DNA from: Sabulicella glaciei
GTDB lineage: Bacteria; Pseudomonadota; Alphaproteobacteria; Acetobacterales; Acetobacteraceae
Length of the DNA stretch: 64,000 nt
NCBI RefSeq assembly: GCF_026183895.1
Contig: NZ_JAPFQI010000008.1
Span: forward strand, 1 to 64,000
Direction of reading: 5' to 3'
Shown: in pieces, positions 25,771 to 36,109 of the stretch
Layout: each line of letters begins with the position of its first letter
Position numbering within the stretch: position 1 is the stretch's first letter
Notes under the pieces: model-generated
Databases searched by the model: none
Told to the model about the DNA's origin: nothing
What the model saw: the letters and a program-made list of their open reading frames with translations, nothing else
Program-made: the position numbers and the translations under genes

Positions 25771-27384
25771 ATGGCCAAGCCCTCCCCCCAAGGCCGGACC
25801 ACAGTGCGCGAGGCAGTGCTGGACCTGCTGCGCGATTGCGGCATGACCACGGTGTTCGGCAATCCCGGCTCCACCGAGCTCGGCTTCCTTGATCGCTGGC
25901 CGTCGGATTTCCGCTACGTGCTGGGCCTGCAGGAAGCCTGCGTGGTCGGGATGGCGGACGGGCATGCGCGCGCGACGGGCAACGCGGCCTTCGTCAACCT
26001 CCACTCGGCGGCGGGCGTCGGCCATGCTCTGGGCAACGTCTTCACCGCCTTCCGCAACCAGGCGCCGCTGGTGATCACCGCCGGGCAGCAGGCGCGCTCC
26101 CTCCTGCCCAACTTCCCCTTCCTCGGCGCCAGCGAGGCAGCCAGCTTCCCGCACCCCTACGTGAAGTTCAGTGTGGAGCCGGCGCGGGCGGAGGACGTGC
26201 CCACCGCGATCGCCCAGGCATACCGCGTGGCGATGCAGAAGCCCTGGGGACCGACCTTTGTTTCCGTCCCTGCCGACGATTGGTCGGCTCCATGCCATCC
26301 GGTGCGTGCACGGCGTGTTTCCGGCGATACGGCACCCGACCCCGCGCTGCTGGAGGAAGCGGCACGCGCCATCGCGGCCGCGCGCCGCCCGGTGCTGGTG
26401 GTAGGCCCGGAGGTGGACGCGGAAGGCGCGGGCGAGGCGGTGGTCGCGCTGGCGGAACGCATCGGCGCGCCGGTGCTCACCAGCCCCTTCTCCTCCCGCC
26501 TGTCCTTTCCCGAGGACCATCCGCTCTTCGCCGGCTTCCTTGCCGCCGCGCCGCAGGCCGTGTCGGAGGCGCTGATGCCGCACGACCTCGTGCTGGTGGT
26601 CGGCGCGCCGGTCTTCACCTTCCACGTGAAGGGCGAGGCGGGAATCTTTCGCTCGGACATCCCCATCCTCCACCTGACCATGGACGGCGCCGCCGCCGCT
26701 TCCGCGCCGTGGGGGACCAGCATTCTCGGCAGCCTGCGCCTCGCCCTGCCGGCGCTGGCGGCGCTGCTTCCCGACGGAAGGCGCCCCCTGCCCGCACCCA
26801 GGCCGCGTCCGGCCCCGCCCGCCGCCGCGCATCCCATCCCCCCCGCCTTCCTGCTGCACCGGCTGCGCGAGGTTATGTCCGACGACGCCATCCTGGTCGA
26901 GGAGGCGCCGTCGCACCGCCCGGCCATGCAGGCGCAGATGCCCATCCGGCGCTGGGGCGGCTTCTTCACCATGGCGAGCGGTGGGCTCGGCTACTCGCTG
27001 CCCGGCGCGGTGGGAATCGCCCTGGCGCGGCCGGAGCGGCGCGTGGTCTGCCTGATCGGCGACGGCTCCATGATGTATTCGCCGCAGGCGCTCTGGACCG
27101 CCGTGCAGCACCGCCTGCCGCTGGCCGTCGTGGTCATCAACAACGAGGGCTACGGCGCCATGCGCTCCTTCGGGCAGGTGATGCAGGTGCGCGACGTGCC
27201 GGGCATCGACCTGCCGGGCCTCGACTTCGCCAGCCTCGCCCACAGCATGGGCTGCCCCGGCCGCCGCGTGTCCCGCGCCGAGGAGCTGGACGACGCGCTG
27301 GCCGAGGCGCTGGCGGCGGAGGGGCCGATGCTGGTCGAGGTGGTCGTGGATGCCGCCGTGCCCACCCTCTACGGCAAGGCCTGA
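25771..27384 (+). CDS. mdlC: thiamine diphosphate 2-oxoacid decarboxylase, benzoylformate decarboxylase type
   Basis: 537 residues. Benzoylformate decarboxylase landmarks are present: FGNPGSTEL (Ser34), LQEAC (Glu55, the ThDP-activating glutamate), NLHSAAG (His78) and FTFHVKG (His285), the positions equivalent to the catalytic Ser26, Glu47, His70 and His281 of the Pseudomonas enzyme. The ThDP/Mg motif is GDGSMMYSPQALWTAV...VVINN. It should decarboxylate an aryl or branched 2-oxo acid to the aldehyde. No mandelate dehydrogenase or benzaldehyde dehydrogenase is adjacent, so the true substrate may differ. Confidence 0.87.
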   Translation: MAKPSPQGRTTVREAVLDLLRDCGMTTVFGNPGSTELGFLDRWPSDFRYVLGLQEACVVGMADGHARATGNAAFVNLHSAAGVGHALGNVFTAFRNQAPLVITAGQQARSLLPNFPFLGASEAASFPHPYVKFSVEPARAEDVPTAIAQAYRVAMQKPWGPTFVSVPADDWSAPCHPVRARRVSGDTAPDPALLEEAARAIAAARRPVLVVGPEVDAEGAGEAVVALAERIGAPVLTSPFSSRLSFPEDHPLFAGFLAAAPQAVSEALMPHDLVLVVGAPVFTFHVKGEAGIFRSDIPILHLTMDGAAAASAPWGTSILGSLRLALPALAALLPDGRRPLPAPRPRPAPPAAAHPIPPAFLLHRLREVMSDDAILVEEAPSHRPAMQAQMPIRRWGGFFTMASGGLGYSLPGAVGIALARPERRVVCLIGDGSMMYSPQALWTAVQHRLPLAVVVINNEGYGAMRSFGQVMQVRDVPGIDLPGLDFASLAHSMGCPGRRVSRAEELDDALAEALAAEGPMLVEVVVDAAVPTLYGKA

Positions 27385-27461
27385 TCGCCAAGCGCGTTGG
27401 CGCGGCGCGTTGATCTCCATTCCGGCGACGGGCCGGGACGCCAAAGGGAGGAACGAACGAG

Positions 27462-28439
27462 ATGACGCAGTTCAGGCTTTCCCGCCGACTCCTGCTGGGC
27501 ACGGCGCCGGCCGCGCTCGTCGCCCCTGCCCTCGCACAGCCGGCCTGGCCCACGCGTCCGGTGCGCGTCGTCGTTCCCTTCCCGCCGGGCGGGCTGGTGG
27601 ACGTGCTCGCGCGCTCCGTCTCGCAGCGGCTTTCCGCGCAGCTGGGGCAACCCGTGGTGGTGGAGAACCGCGCCGGGGCGGGCGGCAACATCGGCGCCGA
27701 TGTCGTCGCGAAGGCGGAGCCTGATGGCTACACGCTGCTGGCCAGTTCGCTCGGGCCGCTGGCGGTCAACCAGTTCATCTACCGCACCATGCCCTTCGAC
27801 GCGCAGGCCGCCTTCACGCCCATCACGCTCCTCGCCACGACGCCCAAGGTGATGTGCGTCGCCAATGCGCGTCCCTGGCGCACCGTGGGCGAGGTGGTGG
27901 CCGCCGCGAAGGCAGCGCCGGGGCGGCTCACCGGCGGCTCGGCCGGGCCGGGCACCAGCCTCCACCTCGCGTTGGAGCTGTTCAAGCAGCGCGCGGGCAT
28001 CGACATCAGCCACGTGCCCTATCGCGGCGCTGCGCCCGCGGTGACGGATCTCGTGGCCGGGCAGATCGACCTCGTCATCGACAACGTGCCCAACATTCTC
28101 GGGCAGATCCGCGGCAACGGGGTGCGCGCCGTGGCGGTGGCCACGGAGGAGCGCCTGCCGCAGCTTCCAGGCGTGCCCACCATGAAGGAGGCCGGGGTGG
28201 ATTTCGCCTTCGGCACCGCCTTCGGCCTAGTGGCCCCGGCCGGCACCCCGCCCGCCATCGTCAACCGCCTCGCCGAGCTGGTCGGCGCCGCGCTGCGCGA
28301 TCCCGAGATCGGCGGGCGCCTCGCCGAGCAGGGCGCCATCCTGGGCGGCAGCGGTCCGGCGGAGTTCGCCGCGCTGATCGAGCGCGAGCGGCGGACGCTG
28401 GAGCCGGTGATCCGCGCGGCGGGCATCCGCGCCGAGTAG
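27462..28439 (+). CDS. Bug family tripartite tricarboxylate transporter binding protein
   Basis: 325 residues with a signal peptide (MTQFRLSRRLLLGTAPAALVAPALA|QPAWPTRPVR). Bug hallmarks: WPTRPVRVVVPFPPGGLVDVLAR, QPVVVENRAGAGGNIGADVVAKAEPDGY, HVPYRGAAPAVTDLVAGQIDLVIDNV, LPGVPTMKEAGVDF. It follows the decarboxylase gene by 77 bases with its own ribosome binding site (GGGAGG). Fourth Bug protein in the window, none with membrane partners. Confidence 0.9.
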   Translation: MTQFRLSRRLLLGTAPAALVAPALAQPAWPTRPVRVVVPFPPGGLVDVLARSVSQRLSAQLGQPVVVENRAGAGGNIGADVVAKAEPDGYTLLASSLGPLAVNQFIYRTMPFDAQAAFTPITLLATTPKVMCVANARPWRTVGEVVAAAKAAPGRLTGGSAGPGTSLHLALELFKQRAGIDISHVPYRGAAPAVTDLVAGQIDLVIDNVPNILGQIRGNGVRAVAVATEERLPQLPGVPTMKEAGVDFAFGTAFGLVAPAGTPPAIVNRLAELVGAALRDPEIGGRLAEQGAILGGSGPAEFAALIERERRTLEPVIRAAGIRAE

Positions 28440-28478
28440 CCTTCCATCCCCCTTGTATCGACCCCGCCGCTGGGGCTG

Positions 28479-31400
28479 ATGTGGCCGGTGGAGAGCAAAT
28501 CGGCGGGCGCCATGGACGCGGGACGAGTCGGGGCGAAGGGGCCCGGTGCGCTGGCGCGCGGGCGCAGCCTGAGGGCGATCCTCGTCGCCCTGGTCCTGGC
28601 CCTGGTGCTGCCCTCCGTCGTGGCGGGCGCCGTCACCTCCTGGCGACTGACCGCCGATGCGCGGCGCGTCACGGAGGCGCGGCTGCAGGACACCGCCCGC
28701 GCCCTGGCCCTGTTTATCGAGAGCGAGGTGGACACCAGCATCTCCGTCGCCCGCACCCTCGCCGCCTCGCCCCTGCTCGCGCCCGGAGCCGAGCTTCCGG
28801 TCTTCGAGACCTGGGCACGCGCCCTCGCCCCCGCCATCGCGAGCTGGGTCGTGGTGCATGACGCGGCGCCCGGCTTCCCGCAGATCCTCAACACCGCGCT
28901 GCCGCCGGGCGCGCCCCTTCCGCCTCCCGCCGCGCCCGGGCAGGGCGCCTTCAACGTGCTGCGGCGCGCAACGGAAACGCGCGACGTCGCGCTGTCCGGC
29001 TTCCTGATCGGCCGCGGTTCGGGCCGGCCCGCCGTGGTGATCACCGCGCCGGTCCTCGGCCCCGACGGGGCCGTCGCGCGGCTGGTGGTCATCGCGCTGG
29101 ACCCGGCGCAGGTCGCGGAGAAACTCCGCGCCCGCGCGCCAGAAGGTGCCTTCGTGTCGGTCGCCGACATGGATGGGCGCATCATCGCCCGCTCGCAGAA
29201 TCACGAGCGGCTGGCAGGGGCGGTGCCGCCCAGCCGGTCCGTTCCCGAGGCGGAGCGGGCGCGGCGGGTGTTTCGCGCCGTCGCCGTGGAGGGGTATCCG
29301 GCGCTGTTCTCGGCGCAGCCCATCCGAAACGCGGCCGGCTGGTCCCTCGTGGTCGGAATGCCGGAGCAGGGCTTCGTCCGGCGCCTGGTGACGCCGCTCC
29401 TCGCACAGATGGCCTTCGGCCTCGCCATCCTCCTCGTCGGGACGGCGGCCGCCCTGCTGCTGGCGCGCCGCATCCTCCAGCCCATCGCGTCGCTGGTCGC
29501 GCAGGCGCACGCGGTGACCGAGGGCGGCCCCCCCTGCCCCTCCGCCCGGTCCCAGCGGCATCACCGAGTTCGAGGCGCTGGGCCACGGTTTCCGCGAGGC
29601 CCAGGCGGCGATGGAGGCGCGCGGCGCAGCTCTGGCGGAAAGCGAGAACCGCCTCCGCCTCTTCGTCGAGCGTGCGCCAGCGGCCATCGCGATGTTCGAC
29701 ACGGAGATGCGCTACCTCGCCGCGAGCCGGCGCTTCCTTGCGGATCTCGCACTGGACGAAGCCGGACCCGAAAGCCTGACCGGCCGCAGCCACTACGAGT
29801 TCTTCCCCAACATCCCCGAGCATTGGCGGGAGGCGCATCGCCGCGCCCTCCTCGGCGAGACGCTTTCGGCCGACGAGGATCCGCTCGTTCTCGCCAATGG
29901 CCGCACCGAATTGTTCCGCTGGGAACTGGTGCCCTGGCGGCGGGAGGACGGCACGATCGGCGGCGTGATGCTCTCCTCGGAGGTGGTGACGGAGCGCGTC
30001 GAGGCGAGGCTGCGACTCGCCGCCAGCGAAGCGCGGTTCCGCGCCATGGCGGACAACGCCCCCGCCCTGATCTGGACCACGGACGAGAATGGCTGCTGCA
30101 CCTTCCTGAGCCGGCCCTGGCGGGAATTCACGGGCCAACCGGAGGTGGAGGGGCAGGGGCTCGGCTGGCTCGACGCCGTGCATCCGGAGGACCGCGAGCG
30201 CACGCAGGCCGTGTTCCTCGACGCCAACGCCCGCGGCGCGCCCTATCGCGTCGAGATGCGGCTGTGGAACGCGACGCGGGGGGACTGGGCCTGGGTCATC
30301 GACGCGGCGAGCCCATGGCTCGACCCCGACGGGCGCTTCCTCGGCTATGTCGGCGCCGCCGTGGACATTTCCGAGCGCCGCGAGGCCGAGGCACGGCTGG
30401 CCGCGAGCGAGGCGCGGTTCCGCGTAGCCGTGCGCGCGGTCAGCGGCATCCTCTGGACCAACAATGCGCGCGGCGAGATGGAGGGCGAGCAGGAAGGCTG
30501 GGCCGCCCTCACCGGCCAGACCTTCGAGGAATACCAGGGTCATGGCTGGGCAAAGGCGGTGCATCCCGACGACGTCGCGCCGAGCGTCGCCGCCTGGGCC
30601 GAGGCGGTGCCAAAGGGCGAGGTGTTCCATTTCGAGCATCGCGTTCGCCGCCATGACGGCGCGTGGCGCCGCTTCGACATCCGCGCCCTGCCTGTCCGCT
30701 CCGAGCAGGGCGAAGTGATCGAGTGGGTCGGCGTGCACACCGACGTGACGGACCAGCGCGAGTCGGAGGCGGTGCTGGCGCGCGGCAAGGCTGAGCTGGA
30801 ACGCCTCGTCGAGGAGCGCACGCGCGACCTGCGCGAGACGGAGGCGCGGCTCGCCCAAGCGCTGAGGGTCGAGGCGTTGGGCCGCCTCGCGGGGGGCATC
30901 GCGCATGATATCAACAACGTGCTGCAGGCGGTTCAGGGCGCCGCGGGGCTAATGGAGCGCCGCCCGGGCGACGAGGCTGCGACGCGCCGCCTCGCCCGCA
31001 TGACCGCCGAGGCGGCGGAGCGCGGCGCCTCCATCACGCGGCGCCTCCTCGCCTTCTCGCGGCTGGGCGATCTGCGGGCCGACGCGATCCCGCCAGCCGA
31101 TCTGCTGGCCGACATGGGCCACCTCCTCGCCCACACGCTCGGCGACGCCATCACCGTGCGGATTGAGGCGTCGGAAGCGCTGCCACCCCTGCTCGCCGAC
31201 CGGCGGCAGCTGGAGACGGTGCTGATCAACTTCGCCACCAATGCCCGCGACGCGATGCCGGAGGGCGGCTCGCTCACCTTTTCGGCGCGCGCCGTGGCGG
31301 CTCCTGGACAGGACGCACCGCAAGGCCTCGCCGCCGGGCGCTACGTGCGGCTCGCCATCGCCGATGACGGGCCGGGGATGACGCCGGATATCCTGGCGCG

Positions 31401-31977
31401 CGTCACCGAACCTTTCTTCACCACCAAGCCGCAGGGCCAGGGCACCGGCCTCGGCCTCGCCATGGCCAAGGGCTTCGCGGAGCAATCGGGCGGCGCCCTC
31501 GCGATCGAGAGCGCGCCAGGGCGTGGGACGGTGGCGAGCCTGTTCCTGCCCGTCGCGCCGCCCTCCTCCGTGGCTGACAAGCCCGGCGAAGCGCCGCGCG
31601 CCCCGTCGCGCGGGCGCATCCTGCTGGTGGATGACGACCTCATCGTGCGCGAGGTGACGGCGGAACAATTGCTCGAGGATGGCTACGAGGTCGTCTCTGC
31701 CGCCTCCGGCGCGGCGGCGCTGGAGATGCTGGGGGAGGTGGCGCCCGACCTCCTGCTGACCGACCTTTCCATGCCGGAGATGGACGGCGCGACGCTGATC
31801 CGCGAAGCGCGGGCACGGCGGCCGGGCCTGCCCGCCCTCCTGCTCACCGGCTTCGCCGACCGCGCCGCGGACCTCGCCCAAGGAGGCGAGAATGGCTTCG
31901 CCCTGCTCCGCAAGCCGGCGACCGCCCAGGAACTCGCCGCCTCCATCACGCTGCTGCTGGAGAAACGCGGCGGCTGA
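28479..31977 (+). pseudogene. multi-PAS hybrid histidine kinase interrupted by a single-base frameshift
   Basis: Frame one from 28479 gives two membrane helices (about 31-53 and 308-331) around a dCache-like periplasmic sensor and the start of a HAMP linker, ending in sense at AVTEGG. At the C7 run 29528-29534 the reading frame must shift by one base; the other frame then continues PSGITEFEALGHGFREAQAAM, three PAS domains, the H-box GGIAHDINN, an ATPase domain (NFATNARDAM, DDGPGM, GTGLGLA) and a receiver domain (VDDD, TDLSMPEMDG, LTG, RKP). With one C removed the gene reads 1165 residues without interruption. It is either a sequence error, a phase-variable tract or a recent inactivation. An ATG at 28512 is an alternative start, and 29611 could start a soluble kinase. 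Confidence 0.8.
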
Positions 31978-31983
31978 GGCGTT

Positions 31984-32442
31984 TCAGTCCCGGTAGCCCA
32001 GGTCCCGCAGCGCCGCGATGCTTTCCCCGGCCGAGCGGTGGTGGATGAAGGTGCCGCCCTTGCGCTCCCACCCTTCGCGGGCGGAGGCGCGATCATCCAC
32101 CAGCACGTGGCCGCGGCCCGACCAGCGCGGCTTGTCGCGACTCATGCAGGTGATGACCGGGACATGCGCGCCCAGCATCCGCGCCACCCAGCGGCGCTTC
32201 TGCTCCGGCGCCCAGCTCCCGAGCGGCAGGCCGGTGAGGATGGTGGGCTTGTGCGGCGCGCAGAAGCGCCATAGCGCCTCCGCATCCTCCATGAACTCCA
32301 GCGTGTCGAAGAAGGCGGGGGCGCGGGATAGCGCTGCCCACATGGTCTTCAGCGGAAGTTCTTCCGGCCGCCGCCCCGTCACCGCCAGAACGCCGCGATC
32401 GAAATCCGCCAGCACGCCGTCGAGGTCGATAAACAAGGCCAC
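31984..32442 (-). CDS. HAD superfamily 5'(3')-deoxyribonucleotidase-like protein
   Basis: 152 residues. Motif I is DLDGVLADFDRGV, motif II region TILTGLP, and the C-terminal acidic motif is HVLVDDRASAREGWERKGG. This is the pattern of the NT5C-type HAD phosphatases, small cytoplasmic enzymes that dephosphorylate (deoxy)nucleotides; the reaction here is inferred. It starts 3 bases after the membrane protein gene and is the last gene of the long minus-strand run, 6 bases from the end of the convergent kinase gene. Confidence 0.8.
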   Translation of the reverse strand: MALFIDLDGVLADFDRGVLAVTGRRPEELPLKTMWAALSRAPAFFDTLEFMEDAEALWRFCAPHKPTILTGLPLGSWAPEQKRRWVARMLGAHVPVITCMSRDKPRWSGRGHVLVDDRASAREGWERKGGTFIHHRSAGESIAALRDLGYRD

Positions 32443-32445
32443 GGG

Positions 32446-33951
32446 TCAGACCGTCCCGCCCGGCCAGCACGGGATCGAGCGTTCGGGCAAGGGGCGTGGG
32501 TGCGGCACCTGCATCCATCGTTCCAGCGTCGGATCGGGCCAGGGGGCGATGTAGTGCGACCAGTCCGTGGTGTCGCGGAACACGGATTGGCGCGCGGCTT
32601 CCAGCACGGTGCAGCGCTCGCTCGCCTCCCAGGGCTCGTGCTCGATCAGCAGGCTCGCTTCCATCAGCGAACCGGCAAAGGCGATGGCCGCCACGCCGCG
32701 CAGGAAGTTCCGCCACCCGCCGGGCGGCGCCTGCAGCAGCGCCGCGCCCCCCGCCACGGCGAGGATGGCAAGCGCCGCCTGCGACCCGCGCGAAGCGGCC
32801 TCGTTCCCGGGTCCGAAGACATAGAGCGGCACGATGCAGAGCAACGCCGTCGCGCCCAGCAGGATGCGCCCGCGCAACAAGGCCCAGGCCGGAATGGCCC
32901 AGGGCAGCACCTCGACCGCCAGGAAGATGGGCCAGCGATACCAGCCATCCTCGCGCATCGCGAACAGGAAGCCATGCGGCACCCGCCCAGCCCCGGCGAC
33001 GAGGTAGAGGCCGAGCGGCACGAAGAACCCCACCGCGAGCCAGTTGGCGGGCGAAGCCACGGCCTCCCGCCAGCGACCGGCCAGCAGCACGGCGGGGATG
33101 GCGAGGGCCGCGGCCCCTGCCGTCGCGACAGGGCTCCAGAAGGCGGCAGAGGCGAGCAAGGGGCCGAGCGCGACGGCGAAGCCCGCAGTGCGGCCATGGC
33201 GCAGCAGCATCAGCGCGCACAGCCAGGCCGGCAGGGTGTGGTTGGGCGCCCAGAGCATGGAGGTGACGTGGCCCGGATATTGGAAGGCGCGGTTCCACCA
33301 CTCGCCGCCCCGCCCCCAGGCGGCGAACGGCCCTGTGCCGAAGCGCCAGTCGAGGACGACGTTGGGCAGGAAGTCCAGCCCACCGAAAAAGACGAAGACC
33401 AAGCCCAGCATCAGCGCCGACACCCCGAGGCGCCTGGCAAGGCAGGTGAGCATCATCAGCAGCAGCCCGAGCGCCGCCCCGGTCCAGAGCCAGAGCGCCA
33501 CCTGCGCCCCCTCGAACCCCACCAGGCGGCCGACCGCGGCGGCGGGAAGGAAATAGCCGAGCGGCGCGCGCAGCAGCCAGATCACCTCCTCGTCATAGGC
33601 GACCGGCCAGGCATAGACGGCGAGGTCGCGCAGCACCGCGTCGCGCACCTGCCAATCCGCCGTGGCGTAGAGCCAGTGTGCCGGTCCCGCCGCCCCGGCC
33701 CAGACCAATCCGGCGAGGAGGCACAGCAGGGTGGTGCGGCTCCGCAGCGGCCAGGGGCCGCGCCATCCGGGGGCGAGGGCGACGGCCGCAGCCCCGGCCC
33801 CGCCGGCCAGCAGCGAGACCCAAAGCTGCGCCCAGCCACCCAGGAACAGCAGTCCCGGCAGGAAAAGGAAAGTCAGGGTGAGGAGGAAAAGCCGGTCTGG
33901 CACCTCGCGTCCCAGGGCTTCGTCGAGGCTCATCGGCGCGGGGGCTGTCAT
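32446..33951 (-). CDS. polytopic membrane protein, function unknown
   Basis: 501 residues from the ATG at 33951, with roughly a dozen hydrophobic segments. A short cytoplasmic N-terminus (MTAPAPMSLDEALGREVPDR) precedes the first helix. An early loop contains an Asp-Glu-Glu (VAYDEEVIWLLRAPLGYF), and the C-terminus is a soluble tail with many Trp and Pro. The overall look resembles GT-C type glycosyltransferases or related lipid-linked-sugar enzymes, but no diagnostic motif was recognised. It lies between serS and the HAD gene and is probably cotranscribed with both. Confidence 0.75.
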   Translation of the reverse strand: MTAPAPMSLDEALGREVPDRLFLLTLTFLFLPGLLFLGGWAQLWVSLLAGGAGAAAVALAPGWRGPWPLRSRTTLLCLLAGLVWAGAAGPAHWLYATADWQVRDAVLRDLAVYAWPVAYDEEVIWLLRAPLGYFLPAAAVGRLVGFEGAQVALWLWTGAALGLLLMMLTCLARRLGVSALMLGLVFVFFGGLDFLPNVVLDWRFGTGPFAAWGRGGEWWNRAFQYPGHVTSMLWAPNHTLPAWLCALMLLRHGRTAGFAVALGPLLASAAFWSPVATAGAAALAIPAVLLAGRWREAVASPANWLAVGFFVPLGLYLVAGAGRVPHGFLFAMREDGWYRWPIFLAVEVLPWAIPAWALLRGRILLGATALLCIVPLYVFGPGNEAASRGSQAALAILAVAGGAALLQAPPGGWRNFLRGVAAIAFAGSLMEASLLIEHEPWEASERCTVLEAARQSVFRDTTDWSHYIAPWPDPTLERWMQVPHPRPLPERSIPCWPGGTV

Positions 33952-33998
33952 GGCTCGTTCCGCGGCACCCGCGCCATTCCTGTGAGGGTTGACCACGC

Positions 33999-35252
33999 TC
34001 AGCCCCGGGCGATGCGTTCTGCCCCCGCCATGAAGGGCCGAAGCACCTCCGGCACCGAGATCGAGCCATCGGGCTGCTGGTGCGTCTCCATCACCGCGAG
34101 AAGGGCGCGCCCCACCGCCACGCCCGAGCCGTTGAGGGTGTGGAGGAACAGGTTCTCCTTGCCGCGCCGGAACCGCGCCTTCATGCGCCGCGCCTGGAAG
34201 TCGCGCGTGTTGGAGCAGGAGGAGATCTCGCGCCACGCCTTCTGCCCCGGCAGCCAGACCTCCAGGTCATAGGTGCGGGCAGCGCCGAAGCCGGTATCGC
34301 CGGCGCACAGGAAGACGCGCCGCCAGGCGAGGCCGAGTTCGGTCAACACGCGCTCGGCGCAGCCCGTCATGCGCTCGTGCTCCGCGTCCGACTGCTCGGG
34401 GGTGCAGATGCTCACCATCTCCACCTTGGAGAACTGGTGCTGGCGCAGCATGCCGCGCGTGTCGCGCCCGGCCGCCCCCGCCTCGGACCGGAAGCAGGGG
34501 GTGAGCGCCGTGTAGCGCAGCGGCTGTTCCGGCTCAGGGATGATCTGCTCGCGCACCAGGTTGGTCAGCGGCACCTCGGCAGTCGGGATCAGGTAATGCT
34601 CGCCCGTGGTGCGGAACAAATCCTCCTCGAACTTGGGCAACTGGTTGGTGCCGAACAGGGCGGGCGCCTTGACCAGCACGGGGGGCGAGACTTCCTCGTA
34701 GCCGTGCTCGGACACGTGCAGGTCGAGCATCCACTGGCCGAGCGCCCGCTCGAGCCGCGCCAGCGCCCCCTTCAGCACCACGAAGCGGGAGCCGGACAGG
34801 CGGGCGGCGGCCTCGAAATCCATCAGGCCCAGCGCCTCGCCCAGCTCCCAATGCTCCTTGGCGCCCGGGATGTCGCGGGGTTCGCCGTGCCCGCGCAAGA
34901 CGACATTGGCGGTCTCGTCGCGCCCTTCCGGCACCTCGGGGTCGAGGAGGTTAGGGAGGGCAGCGAGAGCTTCGTCCAGTGCCGCCTCCTCCCCTGACGG
35001 GCCGGCGGCGGAGAGGGCCGCGACCTCGGCCTTCAGCCGCCCCGCCTCTTCCTTGTCGCCGCGCTTCATGGCGGCGCCGATCTCGCGCGAAAGAGCATTA
35101 CGTCGCGCCTGCGCACCCTCGGCAGCGGTGATCGCCGCGCGCCGCGCCTCGTCCAGGGCAAGGAGGCTCGCGGCCTGCGGCGGCAGGCCGCGCCGCGCCA
35201 TGGCGGCGTCGAAGGCCTCGGGGTTGGAGCGGATGGCGCGGATGTCGTGCAT
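33999..35252 (-). CDS. serS: seryl-tRNA synthetase
   Basis: 417 residues. An N-terminal tRNA-binding coiled coil (about 27-100) is followed by the class II catalytic core. Motif 2 reads [26 protein letters not shown] and motif 3 [20 protein letters not shown], with the serine-site stretch TAEVPLTNL. It charges tRNA-Ser, and tRNA-Sec where present. It follows tatC by 44 bases, a gene order common in alphaproteobacteria. Confidence 0.97.
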   Translation of the reverse strand: MHDIRAIRSNPEAFDAAMARRGLPPQAASLLALDEARRAAITAAEGAQARRNALSREIGAAMKRGDKEEAGRLKAEVAALSAAGPSGEEAALDEALAALPNLLDPEVPEGRDETANVVLRGHGEPRDIPGAKEHWELGEALGLMDFEAAARLSGSRFVVLKGALARLERALGQWMLDLHVSEHGYEEVSPPVLVKAPALFGTNQLPKFEEDLFRTTGEHYLIPTAEVPLTNLVREQIIPEPEQPLRYTALTPCFRSEAGAAGRDTRGMLRQHQFSKVEMVSICTPEQSDAEHERMTGCAERVLTELGLAWRRVFLCAGDTGFGAARTYDLEVWLPGQKAWREISSCSNTRDFQARRMKARFRRGKENLFLHTLNGSGVAVGRALLAVMETHQQPDGSISVPEVLRPFMAGAERIARG

Positions 35253-35296
35253 GGCTGCCCCTTACGGCAGCTTGGCGCGCCCGTCCACGAACCGCC

Positions 35297-36094
35297 TCAG
35301 GTCAGATCGGGATCGGGCTTCGGCGCCATCCAGCGCGCCGCCAGGATGCTGATCTCGTAGAGGACGATCAGCGGCAGGGCGAGGCCGACCTGGGAGATGA
35401 CGTCGGGCGGGGTGATGATCGCCGCCAGCACGAACATGCCCACGATGGCGTAGCGCCGTCCCTTGCGCAGGCTGTCCACGTTCAGAATGCCCACCTTGCA
35501 CAGCAGCGTCAGCAGCACCGGCATCTGGAAGGCGATGCCGAAGGCCAGGATCATATGCATGACCAGCGACAGGTACTCGCTGACCTTCGCCTCCAGCTGG
35601 ATCGGGATGGAGGTTTCCCCGGCCGGCGTCTCGAAGGAGATGAAGAAGTGCCAGGCCATCGGGAACACGAAATAATAGGCGAGCGCCGCGCCCAGCACGA
35701 ACAGGAAGGGCGAGGCCAGCAGGAAGGGCAGGATGGCCCGCTTCTCGCTGCGGTAGAGGCCGGGCGCGACGAAGAGCCAAAGCTGCGTCGCCCAGATCGG
35801 GAAGGAAAAGAACAGGGCGCCGAAGAAGGCCACCTTCAGGTAGGTGAAGAAGGCTTCGTACAGCGCGGTGAAGATCATGCGCCGGTCGCCGCCGCCCTGC
35901 TCCTGCAGGATGTTGGCCAGCGGCGCGGCCAGGAAGCCGTAGATCTGCGTCGAGAAGTAGTAGCAGACCGCGAAGGCCAGGATGAACGCGCCGATGGACC
36001 AGAGGAGGCGCTGGCGCAGCTCCATCAGGTGCTCGATCAACGGCATCGGCTTGTCGTCGATCGGATCGTCGTCCTGGGCGGTGTTGCTCGACAT
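35297..36094 (-). CDS. tatC: Sec-independent protein translocase TatC
   Basis: 265 residues with six hydrophobic segments. The family N-terminus MPLIEHLMELRQRLLWSIGAF carries the conserved Glu used to recognise twin-arginine signals, and the first periplasmic loop contains FLAAPL. TatC is the receptor of the twin-arginine translocon in the inner membrane. 15 bases downstream of tatB and upstream of serS. Confidence 0.97.
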   Translation of the reverse strand: MSSNTAQDDDPIDDKPMPLIEHLMELRQRLLWSIGAFILAFAVCYYFSTQIYGFLAAPLANILQEQGGGDRRMIFTALYEAFFTYLKVAFFGALFFSFPIWATQLWLFVAPGLYRSEKRAILPFLLASPFLFVLGAALAYYFVFPMAWHFFISFETPAGETSIPIQLEAKVSEYLSLVMHMILAFGIAFQMPVLLTLLCKVGILNVDSLRKGRRYAIVGMFVLAAIITPPDVISQVGLALPLIVLYEISILAARWMAPKPDPDLT

Positions 36095-36109
36095 GGGTGG
36101 CCTTCTCCC

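Noticed and set aside
28479-30656. 725-residue protein as a complete, intact product
   Set aside because: After about residue 350 the translation turns into Arg/Gly/Pro-rich noise while the other frame encodes PAS domains; it is the wrong side of the frameshift.
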